Origin: CADCVT01 sp036389155
GTDB taxonomy: Bacteria; Actinomycetota; Thermoleophilia; Solirubrobacterales; Solirubrobacteraceae
Assembly: GCA_036389155.1 (NCBI GenBank)
Contig: DASVQN010000017.1
Span: 1 to 64,000, forward strand
DNA: 64,000 nucleotides
Reading direction: 5' to 3'
The translations under genes were made by a program, and so were the position numbers. The stretch's first letter is position 1. Each line of letters begins with the position of its first letter. Of the stretch, positions 7,714 to 16,865 are shown piece after piece. Under the pieces are notes generated by a model. That model was not told where the DNA came from. It saw only the letters and a program-made list of their open reading frames with translations, and did no database searches.

Positions 7714-9513
7714 GTGAGCACGACCGCTGTCCCGACGTCCCATAAGAAGCTGTTGGCCTGGGTGGAGGAGGTGGCCGACCTCGTCACGCCCGCCGACGTC
7801 CACTGGTGTGACGGGTCTGCGGCCGAGTACGACGCGCTCTGTCGGCTGCTCGTCGACCACGGCACCTTCCAGCGCCTCTCGGACGCCAAGCGGCCGAACT
7901 CCTACCTCGCCTGGTCGGACCCCAGCGACGTCGCGCGCGTCGAGGACCGCACGTTCATCTGCTCCGAGCGCGAGGAGGACGCCGGGCCGACGAACAACTG
8001 GAAGGCCCCGTCGGAGATGCGCGAGACGATGGACGGCCTCTTCCGCGGCGCGATGGCCGGCCGCACGATGTACGTGGTGCCGTTCTCGATGGGCCCGCTC
8101 GGCTCCGACAAGAGCCAGATCGGCGTGCAGCTGACCGACAGCGCGTACGTCGCGGTCTCGATGCGGATCATGACCCGCATGGGCGCCAAGGCGCTCGACG
8201 TGCTCGGCGAGGACGGCGACTTCGTCCCGTGCGTCCACTCGATCGGCGCCCCGCTGGCCGACGGCGAGGAGGACGTCTCGTGGCCCACGAACGCCGAGAC
8301 GAAGTACATCGTCCACTACCCCGAGACGCGCGAGATCTGGTCGTACGGCTCGGGCTACGGCGGCAACGCGCTGCTCGGCAAGAAGTGCCTGGCGCTGCGC
8401 ATCGCCTCGGCCATGGCCCGCGACGAGGGCTGGATGGCCGAGCACATGCTCATCCTCAAGCTCACCTCGCCGGAGGGGAAGGTCAAGTACATCACCGGCG
8501 CCTTCCCGTCCGCCTGCGGCAAGACCAACCTGGCGATGCTCGACCCGACGATCGAGGGCTGGAGGGTCGAGACGGTCGGCGACGACATCGCCTGGATGAA
8601 GTTCGGCGAGGACGGGCGCCTGTACGCGATCAACCCCGAGGCGGGCTTCTTCGGCGTGGCCCCGGGCACCGGCTACCACACCAACGCCAACGCGATGGCG
8701 GCCATCCGCGAGAACGCGGTCTTCACCAACTGCGCGCTGACCGACGACGGCGACGTGTGGTGGGAGGGCATGACGGAGGAGCCGCCGGCGCACGCGATCG
8801 ACTGGCACGGCAACGACTGGACGCCGGACAGCGAGAAGCCCGCCGCGCACCCGAACGCGCGCTTCACGGTGCCGGCCTCGCAGGGCCCGACGATGGCCGA
8901 CGAGTGGGAGAGCCCGCAGGGCGTGCCGATCGACGCGTTCCTCTTCGGCGGGCGCCGCGCGACGGTCGTGCCGCTCGTGCGCGAGGCCTTCGACTGGGAG
9001 CACGGCATGTTCCTGGGCGCGACGATGAGCTCCGAGCAGACCGCGGCCGCGTTCGGCCAGGTCGGCCAGCTGCGCTTCGACCCGTTCGCGATGCTGCCGT
9101 TCTGCGGCTACAACATGGGCGACTACTTCCAGCACTGGCTGGACATCGGCCGCCGCGACGGCGCGAAGCTGCCGAAGATCTTCTACGTCAACTGGTTCCG
9201 CAAGGGCGAGGACGGCAAGTTCCTCTGGCCCGGATTCGGCGACAACTCGCGCGTCCTGGAGTGGGTCTTCCGCCGCTGCGACGGCGAGGGCGAGGTCCGC
9301 GAGACGCCGATCGGGCTCGTCCCGGCGGAGGGCGACCTCGACGTGGAGGGGCTGTCGATCTCCTCCGAGCAGGTCCACGCGCTGCTCGACGTCGACGAGG
9401 CGGCCGTCAAGGCCGAGCTCCCGCAGGTGCGCGAGCACCTCGAGAAGTTCGGCGATCGCCTGCCCGCGGCGATCCGGACGCACTTCGAGCAGCTCGAGCA
9501 GCGGCTCGGCTGA
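7714..9513 (+). CDS. pckG: Phosphoenolpyruvate carboxykinase (GTP)
   Basis: 599-residue GTP-type PEPCK, which converts oxaloacetate plus GTP to PEP, CO2 and GDP, the first committed step of gluconeogenesis. Seen: the kinase P-loop FPSACGKTNLAML with the hyper-reactive Cys268, the GTP-enzyme segment FLFGGRRATVVPLVREAFDW, and GMFLGATMSSEQTAAA near the metal site. Length is normal (about 600-620 residues). The GTG at 7714 is preferred over an in-frame TTG at 7696 because it gives a usual family N-terminus and has a purine-rich run upstream. It stands alone on the plus strand and could draw off C4 acids made by the CoA-ester genes upstream. Confidence 0.92.
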   Translation: MSTTAVPTSHKKLLAWVEEVADLVTPADVHWCDGSAAEYDALCRLLVDHGTFQRLSDAKRPNSYLAWSDPSDVARVEDRTFICSEREEDAGPTNNWKAPSEMRETMDGLFRGAMAGRTMYVVPFSMGPLGSDKSQIGVQLTDSAYVAVSMRIMTRMGAKALDVLGEDGDFVPCVHSIGAPLADGEEDVSWPTNAETKYIVHYPETREIWSYGSGYGGNALLGKKCLALRIASAMARDEGWMAEHMLILKLTSPEGKVKYITGAFPSACGKTNLAMLDPTIEGWRVETVGDDIAWMKFGEDGRLYAINPEAGFFGVAPGTGYHTNANAMAAIRENAVFTNCALTDDGDVWWEGMTEEPPAHAIDWHGNDWTPDSEKPAAHPNARFTVPASQGPTMADEWESPQGVPIDAFLFGGRRATVVPLVREAFDWEHGMFLGATMSSEQTAAAFGQVGQLRFDPFAMLPFCGYNMGDYFQHWLDIGRRDGAKLPKIFYVNWFRKGEDGKFLWPGFGDNSRVLEWVFRRCDGEGEVRETPIGLVPAEGDLDVEGLSISSEQVHALLDVDEAAVKAELPQVREHLEKFGDRLPAAIRTHFEQLEQRLG

Positions 9514-9521
9514 GCCGGCCG

Positions 9522-9539
9522 GGGCGTCGCTAGACGCCC
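9522..9539. terminator. Hairpin between convergent pckG and sigma-factor gene
   Basis: GGGCGTC and GACGCCC form a perfect 7-bp stem with a GCTA loop that contains the sigma-factor stop codon. A second stem (CGGCTC/GAGCCG, 9502-9517, 4-nt loop) overlaps the pckG stop. There is no T-run, as is common in GC-rich genomes. They could stop transcription in both directions. Confidence 0.45.
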
Positions 9540-11053
9540 GGCGTCGTGACCGCGGACGGCTCGTCGCTCGACGAGCCGCTGCGGTCGCCCGAGCCCGAGC
9601 CGCTGGTGCCGGAGCCCGACGTGGTCGTCGTGCCTCCGTCGCCGGATCCGCTCGAGCCCGAGCCGGAGGAGGAGCCGCCGTCGTCCGAGCCCGAGCCGCT
9701 GGAGCCCGAGCCGGAGGTCCCCGAGCCGGAGGTGCCGCTCTCGACCGAGCCCGAGCCGCTGGTGCCCGAGCCCGAGGAGCTGCCGCCATCGCCGCCGGAG
9801 CCCGATCCGCTCGTGCCCGAGCCCGAGGAGCTGCCGTCGTCGCCGGATCCCGAGCCGCTGGAGCCCGAGCCGGACGAGCCGCCGTCGTCGCCGGAGCCCG
9901 AGCCGGAGGAGCCGCCGTCACCGGCGCCCGAGCCGCTGGAGCCGGAGCGGTCGTCGTCGCCTGAGCCGGAGCCCGAGGAGCCTCGGTCGTCGCCGGAGCC
10001 GCTGGAGCCCGAGCGGTCATCGTCGCCGGAGCCCGGCCCGCTCGACTCGCGGCGGTCGTCGCCGGCCTCGCGCCCGCGCCGGCCGTCGTCGCGGCCGGAC
10101 GGGTCGTCGTCGCCGGAGCGGCCCTCGCGCCGCCCGTGGCCGTCGCGCCCGTGGCCGCTGCCGCGCCCTCGCCCGCGCTCGCCCGGCTTGCCGCGACCGC
10201 GGCGGTCCTCGGCGGCGTCGGAGGTGTCGTTCTCGTCGGTCACCGCGCCTCCCGCGAGGCTGGCCTGCTGCACCGTCCGGTCCCCGCCGCGCCGGTCGTC
10301 GCTCTCCTGCTCGACCACCGCGGCGCCGCCCGCCAGCGCGCCCGCGGCGAGCAACGTCGCGCCGCCCTTGACCAGCAGCGCGCCGGCGCCCGCGGTCCCG
10401 CCGCCGGCGACGATCTCGGCGACGCGCTCGGTCAGCGGCACGTTCGGGCCGCCGCTCGCCGCCGACGCCGCGGCCCACTGCACGACCGGCCCGGGCGTCA
10501 GCGCCGTCGCCGCGGTGCGCAGCGTCGCCCGGGCGCGGTAGACGAGCCCGCGCACGGCCCCGTCCGTCACCCCGAGCGCCTGCGCGACCTGCTGGTGGCT
10601 GTGGCCCTCGACGGCCGTGCGCAGCAGCGCCTCCCGCTGCAGCTCGGGCAGCGCGGCGAGGCCGGCGAGCGTCCGCCGCACGGCGATCCGCCGCTCCAGG
10701 TCCTCCTCGGGCGCGCCCTCGCCGCGCAGCGCGTCGTCGAGCTGGTCGTGGTCGTACCCCGACTTCTTCAGCGCGTTGACCGCCGCGTTGTGCGTCACCC
10801 GGTACAGCCAGGCGCGCGCGTCCAGCACCTCGGTCCCGCGCCCCAGCGCCTGCCACGTGCTCAGGAACGCCTGCTGCACGACGTCCTCCGCGGCCTCGGC
10901 GGGCAGCAGCATCCGGCGGCAGTAGCTCTGCAGCGGCTTGCGGTAGCGCTCGACGAGCGCCTCGAAGGCGGGCTCGGAGCCCTGCGCCGCGAGCGCGACC
11001 AGCCGGTGGTCGGTCTGCGTGCGCAGGAGGGTGGCGGAGAGGAGGGCGGCCAT
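9530..11053 (-). CDS. ECF sigma factor with hydrophobic segment and long Ser/Gly/Asp tail
   Basis: 507-residue protein. Residues about 28-97 are sigma region 2 (ALVERYRKPLQSYCRR, then VVQQAFLSTWQAL and YRVTHNAAVNALKK) and about 125-180 are sigma region 4 (LPELQREALLRTAVEGHS, then VAQALGVTDGAVRGLVYRAR). Residues about 219-247 form an Ala/Gly/Leu-rich hydrophobic stretch interrupted by Lys229, a possible membrane anchor. After a charged Arg/Gly/Asp segment, residues about 330-495 are almost pure Ser-Gly repeats with Asp and Thr. Ordinary ECF factors end near residue 180-200. No anti-sigma gene is adjacent. The sigma call is firm, membrane anchoring is inference. Confidence 0.8.
   Translation of the reverse strand: MAALLSATLLRTQTDHRLVALAAQGSEPAFEALVERYRKPLQSYCRRMLLPAEAAEDVVQQAFLSTWQALGRGTEVLDARAWLYRVTHNAAVNALKKSGYDHDQLDDALRGEGAPEEDLERRIAVRRTLAGLAALPELQREALLRTAVEGHSHQQVAQALGVTDGAVRGLVYRARATLRTAATALTPGPVVQWAAASAASGGPNVPLTERVAEIVAGGGTAGAGALLVKGGATLLAAGALAGGAAVVEQESDDRRGGDRTVQQASLAGGAVTDENDTSDAAEDRRGRGKPGERGRGRGSGHGRDGHGRREGRSGDDDPSGRDDGRRGREAGDDRRESSGPGSGDDDRSGSSGSGDDRGSSGSGSGDDDRSGSSGSGAGDGGSSGSGSGDDGGSSGSGSSGSGSGDDGSSSGSGTSGSGSGGDGGSSSGSGTSGSGSVESGTSGSGTSGSGSSGSGSDDGGSSSGSGSSGSGDGGTTTTSGSGTSGSGSGDRSGSSSDEPSAVTTPGV
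9570..10070. repeat. Low-complexity Ser-Gly coding repeat in sigma-factor gene
   Basis: Short near-tandem units built on GAGCCC/GAGCCG/CTGGAG (plus strand) encode the Ser-Gly-rich tail of the minus-strand sigma factor. The unit length varies, so it looks like slippage-grown coding repeat and not a CRISPR array or intergenic repeat. The opposite strand is open too and would encode Glu-Pro repeats, which I regard as an artefact. Confidence 0.7.
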
Positions 11054-11063
11054 TGTCGCTCGG

Positions 11064-11094
11064 GATGTATCGGCGTTCGCGCCCGCCGGGTTCA
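11064..11094 (-). promoter_or_regulatory. Candidate ECF-type promoter of the sigma-factor gene
   Basis: On the minus strand TGAACC (plus 11089-11094) is followed after 17 nt by GATACATC (plus 11064-11071), 10 nt before the ATG at 11053. An AACC -35 element is typical of ECF-dependent promoters, so this could be an autoregulatory site. It rests on motif resemblance only. Confidence 0.25.
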
Positions 11095-11206
11095 GCGGCA
11101 GAGCGCCTTCACACCGGAAGACAACGGGGCGGGCGAAAGCTCACGCGCGCATCGTCAGGTCGTCCAAGGGGTCAGGAATCCCGGCGCGGATGCCGACCAA
11201 CTGAAC

Positions 11207-14200
11207 GTGGGTCACCGCGCCTTCCGTCTCCTGCTGCTCGTCTTCGCGCTCGGCCTCCTCGGCGCGCCGACCGTGGCCGCTCACGGGCTGGAGGAGCACG
11301 GCGATCCGCGCCAGGCGCTCCCGGACCGCCTGGTGACGCAGCCGGTCGCGGAGGCGGAGGTCGCGGGGCTCGAGCCCGCGACGCCGGACTCCGCCGGCCC
11401 CGGGCTCCCCGAGACGTGGTGCGGGACGCCGACCACGACCGACGACGTCGCCCACGCGGCGCAGCCCGCCGACGCGCACGTCCTGAAGCTCGTCTACGCG
11501 TACCCGACGGACGAGCCGAACCGCTTCGCCCAGCTGGCCGATCGGCTGCAGGCCGACGCCTCGCTGCTCTCGCGCTTCGTCGCGCTGCAGTCCGGCGGGC
11601 GCAGGGCGCCGCGGTGGGAGACCGGCACGAGCTGCGGCCCGCAGTACGTCGACATCCAGCTCGTCGCGCTCCCGCGCACCCGCGCGGCGTACCTCGCCGG
11701 CGGCGGCCCCGACTTCGACCTGCTCGCGTCCGACCTCGATCCCGTCGTCTCGGGGCAGCCGGGGCCGCGCAACTGGGTCGTCTACGCGGACGCGATCTAC
11801 GACGCGACGGCGGGCGTCGCGGGCACCGCCACGCTCTGGGGCGACGACCGCAAGAGCGCCACGGTGCACGACGCGGGCCGCCAGTTCGCGATGGTGTTCG
11901 GGCCGCGCACGCTCTCCTCGACCCCGTACGCGTGGCCGAGCGTGATGCTGCACGAGATCGCGCACAACCTCGGCGCCGTCCAGTGGACCGCGCCGCACAG
12001 CTCGCACTACGGCCACTGCACCGACGGCGCCGACGTCATGTGCTACGCCGACGGGCCCGGCGTCACGATGACCTACCCGTGCGCCTACATCGCGGGCGTG
12101 ATCGACGAGACGCTCGACTGCGGCGGCGACGACTACTTCAATCCGACGCCGGCGCTCGACTCCTACCTCGACCGCTCGTGGAACGTGTACGACTCCGCGC
12201 ACCTCGGGATCTGCACGACCGAGCTCGCGGACGCGTGCGGGGCGAGCAGCGACGGCACGCCGCCTACGGACACGACGCCGGTCAAGGGCACCACCGCGTG
12301 GACCACGGGCCCGTACACCGTCGGGCTGCGCGGTGAGGACGCCGAGTCGCCGGTCGACGGCTTCGCCTGGAAGGCCGACGGCGGGCCGATCCACTACGAG
12401 GCGACGGCGACCCTGACCACCGCGCGCACGCTCGCCACGCGCGTGCGCGACGCGGCGGGCAACTGGTCGCGCTGGCGCACGCAGGACGTCAACGTCGACA
12501 GCGTCGTGCCGCGCATGCAGCTCGACTGCCCGAGCGGCACCTTCCCGGGCACGGTCACCTGCTCGGCGCAGGGCTCGGACGAGTACGGGCCGCCGAAGCT
12601 CGAGGCCGAGGTCGACGGCCGCGCGGTGAGCGTGCGAGACGACGGGACGGGGCGGTGGCAGATCCCGGTCGTCAGGGAGACGGCGGGCGACAGCGTCGTG
12701 CGCGTGCGCGCGGTGGACCGCGCGGGCAACGCGTCCGACTGGCAGCAGGCGACGATGCGCATCGAGCCGGGCGCGCCCGACGTGACGCTCGAGCGCTGCG
12801 ACGACGGGTGGAAGGAGCGCCCGGCGTGCGTCGTGCACGTCACCGCGACCGTGAGCCCGGTCGCGAGCGTGCGCTGGCGGGTCGACGACGGGCCGTGGCG
12901 CTCGACGTCCGACGGCGAGGCCCTCGTCCCCGACCAGCACGGGCGCCACACGATCCTGGCCGAGGCGACCGACAGCACCGGGAGGGTCGGGACCGAGCGG
13001 CGGGAGCTGCTCGCCGACACGTCCGCTCCGGTGCTGACCGTGACCTGCCCCGCGGGCTTCCGGGCCGGCCCCGTCGAGTGCACCGCCGAGGCGTCCGACC
13101 CCGAGTCGGGGATCACGACGCTGCGTGCGAAGGTCGACGGCGCCGCGGAGCTCGACGTCCCCGTGGACGGGCGGATCGCCCTGACCGGCGACCGCGACCA
13201 TACGGTCGACGTCGTCGCGGTGTCGGGAGCGCTTGGCTCGACCAGCGCGACGCGCGAGGTGCGGTTCGACACGGCGCCGCCCGTCGCGAGCGCCGAGTGC
13301 CCGGACGGCTGGGCGGCGGCCGCTGCGACGGCCGCCTGCACCGTGACGGCGACGGACGCGGGGTCGGGCCTGGATCGCATCGAGCGCGAGGTCGGCGGCG
13401 TCGCGCTGTCGTCGTCGACGGCGAGCCCGGCGCGCCTCGAGGCGAGCGCGGACGGCGAGACCGTCGTGCGCTACCGGGCGGTCGACCGCGCCGGCAACGC
13501 GACGCCGTGGGTCGAGCGGACGATCCGGCGCGACACCGTCGATCCGGCCGTCTCCGTCGAGTGCCCCGAGGGGTGGCGCGTGGCGGCGGTCACCTGCGTG
13601 GTGAAGGCCGACGACGCGACGTCCGGGCTCGCGACCTTGTCGTGGCGCGTCGGCGACGGCGCGGCGGAGAGCGGTCCCTCGGGCTCCGAGGTCGTCGTGA
13701 GCGCCCACGGCGCGCACACCGTGACCGGCGTGGCCGTCGACGGCGCGGGCCGCAGGCGCGAGGTCTCGGCGACGGCGCGCGTCGACCTGACCGCCCCGGT
13801 CGGCGGCGTCGCGTGCCCGGCGGGCTGGCGGCGCGAGGCCGTCGACTGCGCCCTGACGTTCTCCGATCCGGAGTCCGGCGTCGCCGAGCGCCGCGTGCGC
13901 GTCGACGGCGCGGCGACGCCGGGGGCGCACGTGGCGGAGGAGGGCGAGCATCGCGTCGAGGCGCAGGCGGTCAACGGCGTCGGCGCGGCCTCGGGCTGGG
14001 CCGCGGCGACCGCGCGCGTGGACCTGACGGCACCGTCGGCGACGCTCTCGTGCCCCGACGGCTGGAGCGACTCCGCGCCGGTCAGCTGCGAGGCCTCCGG
14101 ATCGGACGCGCTGTCCGGCATCGCGGGCTGGGAGTACGAGGTCGGCGGCGCCGGGGCTTCGTCGCTCTCGGTCAGCGCCGAGGGCGCGACGGTCGTGCGC

Positions 14201-15064
14201 GCGCGGCCGCGCGACGCCGCCGGCAACATGGGGGAGTGGCGGTCGGGGACGGCGAGGATCGACCGCGTCGCGCCCGAGGCCCGGCTGTCCTGCGCGCCCG
14301 CCGCCGGCGCGACGTACAGCTGCACCGCGGCCGCCTCCGATGCGGGCTCCGGCCTCGCGTCGGTGGTCCTCGTGCGCGACGGGAGCGCGGGCGACGAGGT
14401 CGTGCCGGGAGCGCCGTTCGACGTCGAGGCGCCCGCAGAGGTCGCGGTCCGCGCGACGGACGCGCTCGGCCACGCCACGACCAGCACCCCCGTGACGCTC
14501 GCGGTCCCGCCGCCGCCCGGCGAAGAGGCCGCGCCGCCGTCCTCCGGAAGGGACGACACCACGCCGCCCGCCGGCGGCGACACCACGTCGCCCTCCGGCG
14601 ATGACCCCGCGCCGCCCTCCGGCGACACTACGCCGCCCTCCGACGACACCGCGCCGACGTCCGGCGACACCTCGCCCGGCGACGACCCCGCGCCGCGGCC
14701 CGCCTCCTTCCCCGGCGACTCGGCACCTCTGCGCCCCGCCGGCGCGCTCGCTCCCGAGCGCGCGACGCTCCGGACGTCGCGCGGGCGCCCCGTCGCGACC
14801 GCCACCGTCGCCCCGCTCGACGGCGGCGTCGCGGTCGTCGAGCTCGTTTCCGCGAAGCTCGCGCGCGGCACGTACCGCTTCCGCGCGTGCGCCGGCAATC
14901 GCTGCGCGACGCGCACCATCCGCCTCACCCGCGCGCGGCGGCCGAAGCCGCTCACCGTCCGGCTGAAGGCCGCTTCCGGCGCGCGCGTCCGCCTCGTGCT
15001 GGAGCGCCGCGACGCGCACGGCCGCTTCCGCGCCGACGCGCGGGCCGCGGCTACAATCGTTTGA
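11207..15064 (+). CDS. Secreted metzincin-like protein with about nine Cys-paired Ig-like repeats
   Basis: 1285-residue exported protein. The GTG at 11207 begins a clear signal peptide (RLLLLVFALGLLGA, cleavage near AHG). The N-terminal domain (about 60-340) has HEIAHNLGAVQ (His249, Glu250, His253) and a downstream DVMCY with Met278, the zinc-site and Met-turn pattern of metzincin proteases. The usual third ligand position (259) is Gln. From about 345 to 1100, roughly nine repeats of 80-90 residues each start near a CPxGW-type motif and carry a cysteine pair, resembling extracellular Ig-like modules. A Pro/Thr/Asp linker and a basic beta-rich C-terminal domain follow. It lies immediately ahead of an ABC exporter. 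Protease activity is unproven. Confidence 0.7.
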   Translation: MGHRAFRLLLLVFALGLLGAPTVAAHGLEEHGDPRQALPDRLVTQPVAEAEVAGLEPATPDSAGPGLPETWCGTPTTTDDVAHAAQPADAHVLKLVYAYPTDEPNRFAQLADRLQADASLLSRFVALQSGGRRAPRWETGTSCGPQYVDIQLVALPRTRAAYLAGGGPDFDLLASDLDPVVSGQPGPRNWVVYADAIYDATAGVAGTATLWGDDRKSATVHDAGRQFAMVFGPRTLSSTPYAWPSVMLHEIAHNLGAVQWTAPHSSHYGHCTDGADVMCYADGPGVTMTYPCAYIAGVIDETLDCGGDDYFNPTPALDSYLDRSWNVYDSAHLGICTTELADACGASSDGTPPTDTTPVKGTTAWTTGPYTVGLRGEDAESPVDGFAWKADGGPIHYEATATLTTARTLATRVRDAAGNWSRWRTQDVNVDSVVPRMQLDCPSGTFPGTVTCSAQGSDEYGPPKLEAEVDGRAVSVRDDGTGRWQIPVVRETAGDSVVRVRAVDRAGNASDWQQATMRIEPGAPDVTLERCDDGWKERPACVVHVTATVSPVASVRWRVDDGPWRSTSDGEALVPDQHGRHTILAEATDSTGRVGTERRELLADTSAPVLTVTCPAGFRAGPVECTAEASDPESGITTLRAKVDGAAELDVPVDGRIALTGDRDHTVDVVAVSGALGSTSATREVRFDTAPPVASAECPDGWAAAAATAACTVTATDAGSGLDRIEREVGGVALSSSTASPARLEASADGETVVRYRAVDRAGNATPWVERTIRRDTVDPAVSVECPEGWRVAAVTCVVKADDATSGLATLSWRVGDGAAESGPSGSEVVVSAHGAHTVTGVAVDGAGRRREVSATARVDLTAPVGGVACPAGWRREAVDCALTFSDPESGVAERRVRVDGAATPGAHVAEEGEHRVEAQAVNGVGAASGWAAATARVDLTAPSATLSCPDGWSDSAPVSCEASGSDALSGIAGWEYEVGGAGASSLSVSAEGATVVRARPRDAAGNMGEWRSGTARIDRVAPEARLSCAPAAGATYSCTAAASDAGSGLASVVLVRDGSAGDEVVPGAPFDVEAPAEVAVRATDALGHATTSTPVTLAVPPPPGEEAAPPSSGRDDTTPPAGGDTTSPSGDDPAPPSGDTTPPSDDTAPTSGDTSPGDDPAPRPASFPGDSAPLRPAGALAPERATLRTSRGRPVATATVAPLDGGVAVVELVSAKLARGTYRFRACAGNRCATRTIRLTRARRPKPLTVRLKAASGARVRLVLERRDAHGRFRADARAAATIV

Positions 15065-15067
15065 GGT

Positions 15068-16855
15068 TTGAAACCTTCCGAGAACGACGATCAGCAGCCG
15101 CAGAAGACCGACCTCCGCCGTATAGGGCGGCTGTTCCGTCCGCACCGCGCGCGGCTCGGCTCCGTCCTCGGGCTCATCCTCGTCTCCGCCGGGCTCGGCA
15201 TGCTGCCGCCGTTCCTGCTGCGCGAGATCCTCGACACGGCGATCCCGGAGGAGGACACCCAGCTCCTCGCGATCCTCGCGGGCGGGATGATCGGCGTCTC
15301 GATCGCGACCGGCGTCATCGGCGTGGGCCAGACGTGGCTGTCGAACCTCGTCGGCCAGCAGGTCATGCACGACCTGCGCACGGCCGTCTACCGCCACCTG
15401 CAGCGCATGTCGCTCGCGTTCTTCACGCGCACGCGCACCGGCGAGGTCCAGTCGCGGATCGCCAACGACATCGGCGGCGTGCAGAACGTCGTCACCAGCA
15501 CCGCGACGTCGATCGTCTCCAACGTCACGACGGTCCTCGCCACGCTCGTCGCGATGATCCTGCTCGACTGGCGCCTGGCCGCGTTCAGCCTCGCGCTGCT
15601 GCCGTTCTTCGTCTGGCTGACACGGCGCGTCGGCAAGGAGCGCAAGCGCATCGCGGCCGTCCGCCAGAGCCGCATGGCCGACATGAGCGCGCTCGTCGAG
15701 GAGTCGCTCAGCGTGTCCGGGATCCTCCTCGGCAAGACGATGGGCCGCTCGCCCGAGCTGACGCAGCGGTTCGAGGGCGAGTCGTCCGAGCTGGCCGACC
15801 TCGAGGTCGCGAGCCGCATGGCCGGCCGCTGGCGGATGGCCAGCGTGCAGATGAGCTTCGCGATCATGCCGGCGCTCGTCTACCTGTTCGCCGGCATGAG
15901 CATCGCGAACGGCGGCGGCGCGATCTCGATCGGCACGCTCGTCGCCTTCACGACGCTCCAGACGCGCCTCTTCTTCCCGATCCAGTCGCTGCTCTCGGTC
16001 ACGATCGACGTCCAGACGTCGCTCGCGCTCTTCGACCGGATCTTCCAGTACCTCGACCTCGAGGTGGACGTCGCCGAGCGCGACGGCGCGCGGCGGCTGC
16101 ACGACGTCCGCGGCGAGGTCGTCTACGAGGACGTCGGCTTCGGCTACGACCCGGACGGGCCGCCGATCATCGACCACGTCGATCTCGTGATCCCGCCGGG
16201 CACGACGACGGCGATCGTGGGGGAGACGGGCTCGGGCAAGACGACGCTCGCCTACCTCGCCGCGCGCCTCTACGACCCGACCCGCGGCCGCGTCACGATC
16301 GACGGCGTCGACATCCGGGACCTGACGTTCGGCTCCCTCGCCGAGACGGTCGGGCTCGTCAGCCAGGAGACCTACCTCTTCCACGCGAGCGTCCGCGAGA
16401 ACCTGAGCTTCGCCAAGCCGGACGCCACCGACGAGGAGATCGAGGCCGCCGCGCGCGCGGCGCGCATCCACGACCTCATCGCCTCGCTGCCCGAGGGCTA
16501 CGACACCGTCGTCGGCGAGCGCGGCTACCGCTTCAGCGGCGGCGAGAAGCAGCGCATCGCGATCGCCCGCACGATCCTGCGCAACCCGCCGGTGCTCGTC
16601 CTCGACGAGGCCACCAGCGCGCTGGACACGCAGACCGAGCGCGCCGTGCAGGCCGCGCTCGACGAGCTGGCGGAGGGCCGGACGACGATCGCCATCGCGC
16701 ACCGCCTGAGCACGGTCCGCGACGCCGACCAGATCGTCGTCCTCGCCGGCGGCCGGATCGCCGAGCGCGGCACGCACGACGCGCTGCTCGCGCAGGGCGG
16801 GCGCTACGCGGCGCTCGCGGCGCGCGCCGAGTCCGCCGCGCCGCTGCCCGCCTGA
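15068..16855 (+). CDS. ABC transporter, fused permease/ATPase (exporter type)
   Basis: 595-residue half-transporter of the MsbA/MDR type. Residues about 20-315 form six membrane helices (SVLGLILVSAGLGMLPPFLL is the first). Residues about 345-590 form the ATPase, with Walker A GETGSGKTTL, signature FSGGEKQRIAIAR, Walker B VLVLDEATSALD and switch IAHRLST. The TTG at 15068 is the only start that keeps the N-terminal region. It begins 3 nt after the stop of the secreted metzincin-like protein, so the two are probably cotranscribed. Substrate is unknown; a lipid, drug or peptide are all possible. The convergent RTX gene ends 11 bp away. Confidence 0.85.
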   Translation: MKPSENDDQQPQKTDLRRIGRLFRPHRARLGSVLGLILVSAGLGMLPPFLLREILDTAIPEEDTQLLAILAGGMIGVSIATGVIGVGQTWLSNLVGQQVMHDLRTAVYRHLQRMSLAFFTRTRTGEVQSRIANDIGGVQNVVTSTATSIVSNVTTVLATLVAMILLDWRLAAFSLALLPFFVWLTRRVGKERKRIAAVRQSRMADMSALVEESLSVSGILLGKTMGRSPELTQRFEGESSELADLEVASRMAGRWRMASVQMSFAIMPALVYLFAGMSIANGGGAISIGTLVAFTTLQTRLFFPIQSLLSVTIDVQTSLALFDRIFQYLDLEVDVAERDGARRLHDVRGEVVYEDVGFGYDPDGPPIIDHVDLVIPPGTTTAIVGETGSGKTTLAYLAARLYDPTRGRVTIDGVDIRDLTFGSLAETVGLVSQETYLFHASVRENLSFAKPDATDEEIEAAARAARIHDLIASLPEGYDTVVGERGYRFSGGEKQRIAIARTILRNPPVLVLDEATSALDTQTERAVQAALDELAEGRTTIAIAHRLSTVRDADQIVVLAGGRIAERGTHDALLAQGGRYAALAARAESAAPLPA

Positions 16856-16865
16856 ACGCGACGCC

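Noticed and set aside
9570..10070. Possible CRISPR array.
   Set aside because: The units are variable and coding, with no fixed repeat and unique spacers, and there are no cas genes.
9546..10541. Plus-strand frame encoding Glu-Pro repeats.
   Set aside because: It is the complement of the Ser-Gly repeat in the sigma factor, which has recognisable sigma regions in its own frame.
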